Origin: Streptosporangium saharense
Lineage (GTDB): Bacteria; Actinomycetota; Actinomycetes; Streptosporangiales; Streptosporangiaceae
Direction of reading: 5' to 3'
Assembly (NCBI RefSeq): GCF_014203715.1
Contig: NZ_JACHJP010000001.1
Span: forward strand, 1,466,432-1,530,431
DNA: 64,000 bases
The position numbers were made by a program, and so were the translations under genes. The notes beneath the pieces are model-generated. The model did not search any database. It saw nothing but the letters and a program-made list of their open reading frames with translations, and was not told where the DNA came from. Below, one piece after another: positions 32,959-41,580 of the stretch (the first letter of the stretch is position 1; each line of letters opens with the position of its first letter).

Positions 32959-34790
32959 CAGAAGTTGGACACCACCGCGGTGAACACCTGGTCGATGCTC
33001 CCCGGCTCCCGGGAGTCGTAGGCGGCGGCGTTCGTCACCTCGGAGATCTTCCTGAGCACGCCGAGGTCGGCGTCCTGGCCGTAGGCGATCGTGAACATCC
33101 GCACCGACTCCCTGGACTGCTCGGTCCGCAGCCCGGCCAGCAGCCCGTCCAGCGAGAGGCTGTTGTTGTCCTCGTTCCTGCCGTCGGTGAGGAAGACCAC
33201 CGCGTTGATCGCCTCACCGCTGTGCCGTCCCTGGACGTGCTGGTAGGCGGCCAGCGCCGTGTCGTAGAGCCCGGTCCCGCCGTCCGGGGTCAGCCCTTCG
33301 AGCCTGGACCGCAGCCGCCCGCGCTGGGCGTTGTCAACGGTCGCGATGGGGGCCAGCTCCAGATAGTCCTTGTCGCCGTCCCGCTGGGTGGAGAACATCC
33401 ACAGCCCGACCTGGTCGTGCGGGCCGAACTGGGTCAGCGCGTTGACGGCAGCCTGCTTGGCCAGTTCGAGCTTGCTCTTGCCCGTGTCGGGCACCTGGGC
33501 GCCCATCGAGCCGGAGACGTCGATCACCATGAGCACGTTGGCGGGCTTGCGCAGCTCGGCCCAACTGGTCAGCACCTTGTCGAGCACGTTGGGGGCGGGC
33601 GGGCTGAGCGTGCTCCTCGGCTCCGCGGGCAGCAGCCCGTTCGCCTGGGTGATGAGCTTGCCCGGCTTGCCGTCGTGCGACCTGAAGGCGTGGTCGGCGA
33701 ACTTCTTCTGCTGCGGCGCCGCCTGGAGGTAGGTGAGGAAGTCGGCGGCGACGGCGCGCTTGGCGTCGTCCACCCACGGCGTGGTCAGCACCGCGTACGG
33801 GTTGTCCGAGTAGAGGGTGCCCTCCTTGGGATAGATCGCCACCAGCGGCACCTTGGGCTTGGGGTGCTTGCCCAGCGTCGTGGGGTCGCCGGTCGGGTTG
33901 CCCTCGTTGTAGTCCCAGACGGACTTCTCCTCGACGGCAACGGCGGAGATGTAGCTCAGGCCGGTCCCGGCGTCGTCGGCCCGCTGGAGGTTCGACAGGA
34001 ACGTCAGCGTCGTGTCGCCGTAGTGCACGATCGAGTGCTCGACCCCCCGCACGAACTTCCGCGCCCCGGGGTCGGCCACATTGCGCTCCGTCAGGTCACC
34101 CGACAGGCCGGTGGCCGCGAAGTAGGTGCCGACTGTGGCGTTCAGGCCACTGGTCGAGAAGTTGGGGTTGGTCTTGCCGAGGCGGAACGCGCCCCACTCG
34201 GGGTGACCGTACTTGGCCCAGGAGCTCTTCGACAGTTCGAGCAGGTCGGACCAGCCGAGTTTCTTGCCCGGCCAGCCGAGCGCCTCGGCCATCGGCTTGG
34301 GCATCGCGATGACCAGCGGCGTCTTGGCGACCGACGGGTTGTCCCCGGAGACGGGGGAGGCGGTGTCAGCGGCGGCGGCACGCTGCCTGAGCAGGGCGAG
34401 CCAGCTACTGCTCGCCGGGGACCAGACGTCGGGGCGTGGGCCGTCCCTGCCCTCGTCCCAGCCCCTGGCGAGCGCCTGGATCAGGGCGCCGCTCGACCTG
34501 GTCACGGCGACCTCCGCGCACTGGCCGCCGACCTTCCTGCCGCTGTAGTCGGCCGCCATCTTGCGCAGCAGCTCGGCCTTCTCCAGGGAGGCGGCGACGG
34601 TCAGCCGCACTCCCTTGCCCTCGCAGGCCACGGGCTGGGCGTTGTTCGCGGGCTTGCCGCCCCCGCTCCCGCCGCCCCCGTCGTCCCGGCTTCCGATGAA
34701 CAGCCGCAGGCCGACGATCAGGCTCCCGGCGACGAGGATCGCGATGACGAACGGGGCGACGTTCCTGCGTCGTCGCTGCGGCTGCTGCAC
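32958..34790 (-). CDS. Membrane-anchored solute-binding and von Willebrand factor A protein
   Basis: 610 residues from the GTG at 34790, which has AGGAGG 6 nt upstream; a GTG at 34847 is possible but lacks a site. A basic N-terminus and one transmembrane helix (about 11-31) are followed by a Gly-rich linker, a periplasmic solute-binding-like domain (~45-400) and a C-terminal vWA domain (~415-605). The MIDAS metal site is complete: DVSGS, the Thr in GGTGLYD and the Asp in LTDGRNED. The architecture is like the substrate-binding/vWA proteins of actinobacteria linked to tellurite or stress operons. Coupled to a coiled-coil membrane gene and pspA, which suggests envelope stress, but the ligand is unknown. 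Confidence 0.9.
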   Translation of the reverse strand: MQQPQRRRRNVAPFVIAILVAGSLIVGLRLFIGSRDDGGGGSGGGKPANNAQPVACEGKGVRLTVAASLEKAELLRKMAADYSGRKVGGQCAEVAVTRSSGALIQALARGWDEGRDGPRPDVWSPASSSWLALLRQRAAAADTASPVSGDNPSVAKTPLVIAMPKPMAEALGWPGKKLGWSDLLELSKSSWAKYGHPEWGAFRLGKTNPNFSTSGLNATVGTYFAATGLSGDLTERNVADPGARKFVRGVEHSIVHYGDTTLTFLSNLQRADDAGTGLSYISAVAVEEKSVWDYNEGNPTGDPTTLGKHPKPKVPLVAIYPKEGTLYSDNPYAVLTTPWVDDAKRAVAADFLTYLQAAPQQKKFADHAFRSHDGKPGKLITQANGLLPAEPRSTLSPPAPNVLDKVLTSWAELRKPANVLMVIDVSGSMGAQVPDTGKSKLELAKQAAVNALTQFGPHDQVGLWMFSTQRDGDKDYLELAPIATVDNAQRGRLRSRLEGLTPDGGTGLYDTALAAYQHVQGRHSGEAINAVVFLTDGRNEDNNSLSLDGLLAGLRTEQSRESVRMFTIAYGQDADLGVLRKISEVTNAAAYDSREPGSIDQVFTAVVSNF

Positions 34791-34927
34791 CCGGCCTCCT
34801 GATGGTGTTGGTACCTGTCCGACGAACGAGCCCTCACCGGAGTTCACCGTGATGATTCACCGCATATCCCGGCACTGTGATCAGGGGAAGGCCGGGGCGC
34901 CGTCAGACGATCGTAGGAAGAACCGTT

Positions 34928-35548
34928 TTACTCGGACAAGAGGGGATCGGCCACCCGTCCGTGGACGAGATCGACGAGCGTGGCGTGCAACCGCTCGATC
35001 GGCCGGGCGGGATGCAGCGCCCTGCGCTCGATCGAGGTCGTCAGCACCATGCCGAACAGCGCGGTCGCCGCGGTCTCCACGTCCAGGTCCGCGCGGACGA
35101 CCCCTTCGGCGACCGCCCGGCGCAGCACGTCGGCGTAGACGCCCAGCACCTCCCGCCTGAGCGTGGCGACGGTCTCCTGCCAGGCCGTACGCCACATCTC
35201 GGTCAGCAGCACCCGGGCGAAGGCGGCGTACTCCTCGAAGAACCGCAACTGCGCCATGATCACCGCGTCCAGCGCCCCGAGCGGGCTCTCCTGGCCTTGG
35301 GCCGCCCGGGTCATCGTGTCCGCGAGCTGCCGGATGCCGTGTTCGAGCAGGGCGGTGAAGAGCCCCTCCTTGCTGCCGAAGTTGTAGAAGACCGTGCCCT
35401 TGGCCACCCCGGCGCGCTCGGCGATGGCCTCGACCGTGGCCGCCGCGTAGCCGTCCTCGGCGATCACCTCGACCGCCGCGCCGTACAGCCGCAGCCGTGT
35501 CGCGGCCCTGCGGCCGTCCTCCCCGCCTCCGGCACGCTGTCTCGTCAT
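34928..35548 (-). CDS. TetR-family regulator of the YhgE/Pip operon
   Basis: 206 residues. Helix-turn-helix in the first 60 residues (VEAIAERAGVAKGTVFYNFGSKEGL) with the typical TetR signature FYNFGSKEGLF. It is the last gene of a three-gene operon after the YhgE/Pip membrane gene (13-bp gap). A perfect TetR-type palindrome lies at 38372-38385 at the head of the operon, so the protein probably represses its own operon. Confidence 0.92.
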   Translation of the reverse strand: MTRQRAGGGEDGRRAATRLRLYGAAVEVIAEDGYAAATVEAIAERAGVAKGTVFYNFGSKEGLFTALLEHGIRQLADTMTRAAQGQESPLGALDAVIMAQLRFFEEYAAFARVLLTEMWRTAWQETVATLRREVLGVYADVLRRAVAEGVVRADLDVETAATALFGMVLTTSIERRALHPARPIERLHATLVDLVHGRVADPLLSE

Positions 35549-35561
35549 GCGGCCACCGTAG

Positions 35562-37736
35562 TCACAGCGACAGCTCGGGGTGCAGGCGGCGCATCGTCCA
35601 GGTACGGCCCCGCTGCACGGCGTAGGCGCTCAGGGCCAGGCCGAGGACGGTGAACAGGGCCAGCACCCCGCAGGCCTGCCAGACCACGGTCAGGTCGCCG
35701 CCGCTGATCAGCCTGCGCAGCGCGCTGACCACCCAGCTCATCGGCAGCCACGGGGAGATCGCCCTGAAGAAGCCCGGCGAGGTCTCGATGGGGTAGGTCC
35801 CGGCCGCCGAGGTGAGCTGCAGCATCAGCAGCGCCAGCACCGCGACCCGTCCCGGCGGCCCGAGCAGGGCGTTGACCGCCTGCACGATCGCCAGGAACGC
35901 CGCCGTGGTCAGCAGCAGAACCCCGGCGACCCCGGCCCAGTGCGCGGCCTCCATGCCGAGTGCGAACCTGATCACGGCCAGCAGCACGCCGACCTGAGCC
36001 GCGCCGAGGACGAGCCCGGGAAGCCACCCCGCGAGCGCGATCCGCCAGGCGGGAGCCGTACCGGCCAGCAGGCGGGGGTTGAGCGGGCGCAGCACCATGT
36101 AACTCACCATCGCGCCGACCCACAGCGCGAGCGGGACGAAGAACGGCGCGAAGCCGGTGCCGTAGTTCGGCACCCGGTTGGAGACCTGGCTGGCCAGCCT
36201 GACCGGGTCGCTCATCATGTCGGAACGCCGCGCCCGCTCGTCCCCGTCGTAGTCGGGGATCTCGGCCGCGCCCTCACCGAGTTTGTCGCTCAGCTCCTTC
36301 GAGCCGTCGGCCAGCCTGCCGATGCCGGTGCTGAGCTCTCCGGCGCCCCGGCTCAGCCTGCCGACCCCGGTGTCCACCCTGCTCGCGCCGTCGCTCAGCC
36401 TGACGATGCCGCCGTCGAGTTGGGCGAGTCCCCGGCTGAGCCGGTCGGCCCCGGCGCCGAGCTTCGTCAGGCCCTCGGTGAGCCGGTTGCCCGCCGTACC
36501 CGCTCTGCCGAGTCCCGCGCTGACCTTGGCCGAGCCCTCGGCCAGCTCGCCGAGGCCCGCGTCCAGCCGTTCGACGGCTTTCCTGGCCTTCTGGAGGCGT
36601 CCGCCCGCCTCGGTGACGCGGGCCGCGAGGTCGGAGACGCGCCGCAGCCTGGCCGTGTCCTGTCCGTCGAGGGGCGAGCGGGTCGAGGCCGCGAGCCGGT
36701 CGGCGATGCCGCGCAGCGCGGGGTCGGCCTCCGGGTTGGCGGCGACCCACTCCTGCAACCGCCGCGCCTGCCGTACGGCCTGGCCCGAGTCCTGCCCGCC
36801 TCCGCCCGAGCCGTCCGCGAGCACGGACTCGGCCAGGGACCGGAGCCGGGACAGCTCGTCGGCCGCCCTGTTGAGCGCCGCGACCTGGGCGTGGACCTGC
36901 CGGTAGACCTTGGCGTTGCCCGCGGCGACCTTCCTGGCGCCGTCGCCGAGTCTGTCCAGACCCCTGCCGAGCTCGCGGGCGCCGTCGCGTGCCCTGCCCA
37001 GGCCGCCCGCGAGCTCGGCCGCCCCCGACGACAGCTTGCCGGTCGCGGCGTTCGCGCCGTTCAGGCCCGTGACGAGCTGCCGGGTCCCGTCTTTTGCCCG
37101 GTCGAGCCCGGAGTCCAGCGCGGAGGCGCCCTCGCCCGCCTTCGCCGCGCCGTCACGCAGCTCACCGGCGCCGTTCGCGGCCTTGGCGGTGGCCTCGTGC
37201 AGCTCGCCGAAGGACACGAAGACCCGGTCCCAGTAGTCCTTCAGCGCCGTACGGCCCGCTGACTCCCTGACCTCGGCGAACACCGCGTCGGAGATCGTGC
37301 GCATGACGTAGCTGCGGCCGGTGTCCACCCGCACGCCCAGCTCGGCCGGGGTCGGCGTGCCCTCCCCGGAGGGAGAGGCGAGCTTCGCGCTGAAGTCGGC
37401 GGGGATGGTCAGCGACAGGTAGAACCGGCCGTCGTTCACCCCGTCCACGGCCTGCCGGGCGTCGGTCGTGTGCCAGTCGAAGATCCGGCGCTCGCGCAGC
37501 CTGTCGGCCAGCTCCCGGCCCGCGTCGATCGTCTTCCCGTCGGCGGTCGCAGGGCGGTCCTCGACGACCAGCGCCACCGGGATGTTCCCGAGGTTGCCCT
37601 GCGGGTCCCAGAACGACCACAGGTACAGCCCGGCGTACAGCAGCGGCAGCGTCACCACCCCCGCGAGCGCCACCCTGGTCAGCCGTGACCGGGTGAAGCG
37701 CCGCAGCTCAAGGTTGCCCAGCCGAAGTGATCTCAT
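35562..37736 (-). CDS. YhgE/Pip-type membrane protein
   Basis: 724 residues. One transmembrane helix near the N-terminus (about 21-40), a large extracytoplasmic part, then about five helices (about 540-705). Between them, a coiled-coil region (about 200-500) repeats a pattern like LxxGxxxLxxGLxxL, the hallmark of YhgE/phage-infection-protein (Pip) family members. The ATG at 37736 overlaps the TGA of the ATPase gene (ATGA). These proteins are ABC-2-like exporters or lytic-phage receptors in Firmicutes; the role in actinobacteria is not established. Function with the degenerate ATPase next door is inferred. Confidence 0.9.
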   Translation of the reverse strand: MRSLRLGNLELRRFTRSRLTRVALAGVVTLPLLYAGLYLWSFWDPQGNLGNIPVALVVEDRPATADGKTIDAGRELADRLRERRIFDWHTTDARQAVDGVNDGRFYLSLTIPADFSAKLASPSGEGTPTPAELGVRVDTGRSYVMRTISDAVFAEVRESAGRTALKDYWDRVFVSFGELHEATAKAANGAGELRDGAAKAGEGASALDSGLDRAKDGTRQLVTGLNGANAATGKLSSGAAELAGGLGRARDGARELGRGLDRLGDGARKVAAGNAKVYRQVHAQVAALNRAADELSRLRSLAESVLADGSGGGGQDSGQAVRQARRLQEWVAANPEADPALRGIADRLAASTRSPLDGQDTARLRRVSDLAARVTEAGGRLQKARKAVERLDAGLGELAEGSAKVSAGLGRAGTAGNRLTEGLTKLGAGADRLSRGLAQLDGGIVRLSDGASRVDTGVGRLSRGAGELSTGIGRLADGSKELSDKLGEGAAEIPDYDGDERARRSDMMSDPVRLASQVSNRVPNYGTGFAPFFVPLALWVGAMVSYMVLRPLNPRLLAGTAPAWRIALAGWLPGLVLGAAQVGVLLAVIRFALGMEAAHWAGVAGVLLLTTAAFLAIVQAVNALLGPPGRVAVLALLMLQLTSAAGTYPIETSPGFFRAISPWLPMSWVVSALRRLISGGDLTVVWQACGVLALFTVLGLALSAYAVQRGRTWTMRRLHPELSL

Positions 37737-38353
37737 CGTTCCTCCCCGCCCGGCAGGCGCAGTGCCTCCGTTGCGGCGTTTTGTGGGGGTTCGGTACACG
37801 AGGCGAGGAGGGTCAGTCCCAGGGCCGCCAGCTCCGTGAGCGTCGCCCAGAGCGCCGCGCGCCGTTCCGTGTCGAGCCCGGTGTCCACGTTGTCGAGGAC
37901 CAGCAGCCCCGGTTCGTCGAGCAGGGCCAGGGCGAGGCCGAGCCGTACCCGCCGCTCGCGGTCCAGGGCGCGCACCAGCGTCCTGTCGGTGGGGGAGCGG
38001 TCAAGACCCGCCAGTTCGAGTACGGCTCCCGCCCGCCGCCGTGCCCCCCGCTCGCGAAGGTGCTCGGCGACCGAGAGCGCGGGTTCCAGGTCGTTGACCC
38101 CGTCCACCAGGCCGAGCGCGGCCAGCCGCCTGATCGCCCTCGGCGTGTGCTTCCCGCCGACCAGGAGTGTGCCCGAGGTGGGTCTCATCCGCCCCGCCAG
38201 GGTCAGCAGGAGGCTCGTGCGTCCGCTGCCCGCCTGCCCGGTGACGGCCGTGAGCCCGCCGGGGTCGATCTCGACGGTGACGTCGCGGTAGACCCAGCCG
38301 TGCCCGCCCCGCAGGGAGAGACCGTTCGCGCGCACCGCGACCCCGGGGAACAT
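37733..38353 (-). CDS. Degenerate ABC-type ATPase paired with the YhgE/Pip protein
   Basis: 206 residues from the ATG at 38353, which is preceded by GTGGAGGCGGG; a TTG further upstream would overlap the operator. The fold is an ABC nucleotide-binding domain, but the catalytic positions depart from the consensus. Walker A reads GQAGSGRT (Lys replaced by Arg45). Walker B reads LLVLDNVD (catalytic Glu replaced by Asn155). The LSGGQ signature (around 126-134) is absent, and the switch His is replaced within LLASC. It may still bind nucleotide, but hydrolysis of the normal kind seems unlikely. The TGA overlaps the YhgE/Pip start. Confidence 0.87.
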   Translation of the reverse strand: MFPGVAVRANGLSLRGGHGWVYRDVTVEIDPGGLTAVTGQAGSGRTSLLLTLAGRMRPTSGTLLVGGKHTPRAIRRLAALGLVDGVNDLEPALSVAEHLRERGARRRAGAVLELAGLDRSPTDRTLVRALDRERRVRLGLALALLDEPGLLVLDNVDTGLDTERRAALWATLTELAALGLTLLASCTEPPQNAATEALRLPGGEER

Positions 38354-38371
38354 CCCGCCTCCACACTTCAA

Positions 38372-38385
38372 ACTGACCAGTCAGT
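38372..38385. promoter_or_regulatory. TetR-type operator at the head of the ATPase-YhgE-TetR operon
   Basis: ACTGACCAGTCAGT is a perfect 6-bp inverted repeat with a 2-bp centre, the classic TetR/QacR-family operator shape. It lies 19-32 bp upstream of the ATPase ATG, next to AT-rich sequence that can hold the promoter. The TetR gene at the end of the operon is the obvious binder. Confidence 0.75.
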
Positions 38386-38403
38386 ACAAAAACTAACACA
38401 ACG

Positions 38404-38430
38404 AAAAACCCCACCCGTTCCCGGGCGGGG
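38404..38430 (-). terminator. Rho-independent terminator of the M20 peptidase gene
   Basis: On the minus strand, CCCCGCCCG pairs with CGGGTGGGG (one G-U pair) around GGAA and is followed by TTTTT. It lies 20 bp after the peptidase stop and just before the promoter of the next operon. Confidence 0.85.
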
Positions 38431-38449
38431 CCTTTCACGTCACCGCGGG

Positions 38450-39811
38450 TCAGAAGGGCGCCGAGCCGTACCCCTGCAGGAAGAGCGCCTCCGTGGTGAT
38501 CGTACGGCGAAGCTCCTCGATGACGACGCGCTCGTTGGGCGCGTGGATCGAGGCGTCGTCGTCCTCGGCCCCGAAGAGCAGGATCGAGGCCGCGGGGAAC
38601 TGCCTGACGAGCGTGGAGACCAGCGGGATCGAGCCGCCCGCCCCGACGTCACGCGGCGGCCTGCCGTAGGCGCGCTCCATGGCCCGGTTCAGCGCCGAAC
38701 GGGCCACGCCACCGGTGTCGGCGAGGAAGCCAGAGCCGAGCACGTGGTCGCTGAAGCCCACCCTGACGCCCCAGGGAGCGACCTGCCTGAGGAAGTCGAC
38801 CACGGCCTCGGTCGTGGTCTTGGGGTCGCCCGCCGGGGGCACCCGTACCGTCACCCGCGCCCTCGCGACGGGCTGGACCGCGTTGATCGCGCCCGAGACG
38901 GTCGGCACGTCCAGACCGGTGACCGTGATGGCGTAGGAGGCCCACAGCCGGTCGGCCAGCGAGCCCGAGCCGACCAGGGAGACGTCGTCCAGCACGCCCG
39001 CCGTGGCCCTGAAGTCCTCCTCCGAGGGGCCCGCGCCGAGGAAGGTGCCCCGGGGCAGGCCGGGGACGCGGATGTCGCCGTTCTCGTCGTGCAGGGCGGC
39101 GAGCATCCGCAGCAGCGCGGCCAGGGCGTCGGGGGCGGCGCCGCCGAACGAGCCACTGTGCAGCGACTCCCGCAGCGTGCGCACCTCCACGGTGAAGGCG
39201 GCCAGGCCGCGCAGCGAGGTCGTCACCGCGGGGTCGCCGACGCGGGGGTTGCCGGTGTCGGCGACCACGATCGCGTCCGCGCGGACCAGCTCGGGGTTGC
39301 GCTCGATGAAGGACTCAAGGCGCTCCCCGGCGTACTCCTCCTGGCCCTCGATGATCACCTTGACGCCCACCGGGAAGCGGCCCCTGAAGGCGCGCAGCGC
39401 GGCGACGTGCGTGATGACCCCGGACTTGTCGTCGGCGGCACCGCGTCCGTGGATGGCGCCGTTGATCTCGGTCGGCTCGAAGGCCGGGGTGCGCCACAGG
39501 GCGGGGTCACCCGCGGGCTGCACGTCGTAGTGCGCGTACAGCAGGACGGTCGGCGCGCCGGGCGGGGCCGGGGCCTCGGCGTAGACGGCGGGGAAACTCC
39601 CTTCGACCGGTATCTGCTGGACGTGCGGCAGTCCCGTACTACGCAGCAGTTCCTCGGTCACCGCGGCCGCGGCGAACACCGGCTCCTCCGGGTGGCCGGG
39701 GAAGGCCACGGAGGGGATGGCGACGAGGCGCTTGAGGTCCTCTACCGCATGGGGCAGTCCCGCGGCGACGGCGCCCTCGATCTCGTCAGGAGTCACGACG
39801 TTCCCTCGCAT
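38450..39811 (-). CDS. M20-family metallopeptidase (dipeptidase/acylase type)
   Basis: 453 residues. Zinc ligands and the catalytic acid are in the expected order: LLYAHYDVQPAG (His and Asp), HGRGAADDKSG (bridging Asp), EGQEEYAG (Glu-Glu), and ADTGNPRV. An inserted dimerisation domain follows near residues 190-310. Members cleave dipeptides, N-acyl amino acids or peptides of the M20 dipeptidase type; the substrate is not set by sequence. Single gene, divergent from the aminotransferase region. Confidence 0.92.
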   Translation of the reverse strand: MRGNVVTPDEIEGAVAAGLPHAVEDLKRLVAIPSVAFPGHPEEPVFAAAAVTEELLRSTGLPHVQQIPVEGSFPAVYAEAPAPPGAPTVLLYAHYDVQPAGDPALWRTPAFEPTEINGAIHGRGAADDKSGVITHVAALRAFRGRFPVGVKVIIEGQEEYAGERLESFIERNPELVRADAIVVADTGNPRVGDPAVTTSLRGLAAFTVEVRTLRESLHSGSFGGAAPDALAALLRMLAALHDENGDIRVPGLPRGTFLGAGPSEEDFRATAGVLDDVSLVGSGSLADRLWASYAITVTGLDVPTVSGAINAVQPVARARVTVRVPPAGDPKTTTEAVVDFLRQVAPWGVRVGFSDHVLGSGFLADTGGVARSALNRAMERAYGRPPRDVGAGGSIPLVSTLVRQFPAASILLFGAEDDDASIHAPNERVVIEELRRTITTEALFLQGYGSAPF

Positions 39812-40070
39812 CTCAACATCTGGTCCGTCCTATTGGATCACAACGGGTGGACGACCTGCTTCGTCATTGGTGTCCGTTTCCAGCGTCAGGGGGTTCACGC
39901 CTCATTCCACGGGACGGAATCGCCCGGTTCATGTTCGCGGATTTCGTTGTCGTTGCGTACGGCGATTGCGGATTCCGATGTCCTTGCACTCTGTTGCCAC
40001 GTTTTCACTTGGCAAGGTGCGGTACGGCGTGCAGACTGTGGGGAGCCCAGCTCATCGAGGGAAGATCGCA
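39812..40070. other. Intergenic region before the aminotransferase
   Basis: About 260 bp between divergent genes. No gene is visible. It includes a small inverted repeat ATTCC-N7-GGAAT near 39904-39920 and a relatively AT-rich stretch near 39950-40015 that could hold the aminotransferase promoter. Confidence 0.45.
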
Positions 40071-41465
40071 ATGAACCACCCCGAAAACACCGACGTCACC
40101 TCGATCATGAAGGCCGCGCAGGACAACCTGTGGCTGCACTTCACCCGGCACGGCTCCTACCGGGACGCGGAGATGCCGATGATCGTGCGAGGCGAGGGCA
40201 GCTACGTCTACGACATCCACGGCAAGCGCTACCTCGACGGCCTGGCCGGGCTGTTCGTGGTCCAGGCGGGCCACGGCCGCAGCGAACTGGCCGAGGCCGC
40301 CGCCAAGCAGGCGCAGGAGATGGCCTTCTTCCCGCTGTGGTCCTACGCCCATCCCAAGGCCGCCGAGCTGGCCCAGCGGCTGGCCGCCCAGACCCCCGGC
40401 GACCTCAACCGCGTCTTCTTCACCACCGGTGGCGGCGAGGCCGTGGAGACCGCGTGGAAGCTCGCCAAGCAGTACTTCAAGATCACCGGAAGGCCGCTCA
40501 AGCACAAGGTCATCAGCCGCCAGATCGCCTACCACGGCACCCCGCAGGGCGCCCTGTCGATCACCGGCATCCCGGCCTTCAAGCAGATGTTCGAGCCCCT
40601 GGTGCCCGGCTCGGTCCGGGTGCCGAACACCAACCACTACCGCGCCGACGAGATCACCGGCGTGCCCGGCATGACCCCCGAGCAGTACGGCTACTGGGCC
40701 GCGGAGCGCGTCGCCAGGGCCATCGAGATGGAGGGCCCCGACACCGTGGCCGCCGTCTTCGTCGAGCCGGTGCAGAACGCGGGCGGCTGCTTCCCGCCCC
40801 CGCCCGGACACTTCCGGCGGCTGCGCGAGATCTGCGACGAGTACGACGTCCTGCTCGTCTCCGACGAGGTCATCTGCGCCTTCGGCCGCCTCGGCACGAT
40901 GTTCGGCGGGCAGAAGTTCGACTACGTCCCCGACATCATCACCTGCGCCAAGGGCATGACCAGCGGCTACTCGCCGATCGGCGCCATGATCGCCTCCGAG
41001 CGCCTCTTCGAGCCGTTCAAGGACGGCACCGAGATGTTCGCCCACGGCTACACCTTCGGCGGACACCCGGTCTCCGCCGCCGTGGCCCTGGCCAACCTCG
41101 ACCTGTTCGAACGCGAGGACCTGCTCGGCCACGTGACCCGCAACGAGCCGGTCTTCCGCGCCACCCTGGAGCGCCTGCTGGACCTGCCGATCGTCGGCGA
41201 CGTGCGCGGCTCCGGCTACTTCTGGGGCATCGAGCTGGTCAAGGACAGGGCGACCAAGCAGACCTTCGACCTCGACGAGTCCGAGCGCCTCATCCGCGGC
41301 TACCTGTCCTCGGCCCTGTACGAGGCCGGGCTCTACTGCCGCGCCGACGACCGGGGCGACCCGGTCATCCAGCTCGCCCCGCCGCTCATCTGTGGCCAGA
41401 AGGAGTTCGACGAGATCGAGTCGATCCTGCGTTCGGTCCTGACAGAAGCGTGGAATCGTCTCTGA
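40071..41465 (+). CDS. Class III PLP-dependent aminotransferase
   Basis: 464 residues, fold-type I class III (omega-amino acid:pyruvate type). Landmarks are FFTTGGGEAVETAWKLAKQY (phosphate loop), the aspartate in VSDEVICAFGRLG and the Schiff-base lysine K294 in IITCAKGMTSGYSPIG. The ATG at 40071 opens with homologous sequence. It resembles the putrescine- and beta-alanine-pyruvate transaminases that use pyruvate and yield alanine. The next gene, ald, consumes alanine, and the pair may recycle pyruvate and ammonium. Substrate not certain. Confidence 0.93.
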   Translation: MNHPENTDVTSIMKAAQDNLWLHFTRHGSYRDAEMPMIVRGEGSYVYDIHGKRYLDGLAGLFVVQAGHGRSELAEAAAKQAQEMAFFPLWSYAHPKAAELAQRLAAQTPGDLNRVFFTTGGGEAVETAWKLAKQYFKITGRPLKHKVISRQIAYHGTPQGALSITGIPAFKQMFEPLVPGSVRVPNTNHYRADEITGVPGMTPEQYGYWAAERVARAIEMEGPDTVAAVFVEPVQNAGGCFPPPPGHFRRLREICDEYDVLLVSDEVICAFGRLGTMFGGQKFDYVPDIITCAKGMTSGYSPIGAMIASERLFEPFKDGTEMFAHGYTFGGHPVSAAVALANLDLFEREDLLGHVTRNEPVFRATLERLLDLPIVGDVRGSGYFWGIELVKDRATKQTFDLDESERLIRGYLSSALYEAGLYCRADDRGDPVIQLAPPLICGQKEFDEIESILRSVLTEAWNRL

Positions 41466-41513
41466 CGTCACCTCGGCAGCAGCACAATGGTTCTCACCCA
41501 ATCGTCACGGCAT

Positions 41514-41540
41514 TCGCTGAAACGTCACCACGTTCGGCGA
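41514..41540. promoter_or_regulatory. Imperfect palindrome upstream of ald
   Basis: TCGCTGAAACGT and ACGTTCGGCGA are near-complementary arms with a 4-bp spacer, 40 to 67 bp before the ald ATG. Lrp/AsnC-family AldR proteins control ald in mycobacteria; whether this is such a site is untested and no lrp gene is adjacent. Confidence 0.4.
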
Positions 41541-41580
41541 GCGATGCGGTGACATCCTTTGGAAGCCGAAAGGACCGATT

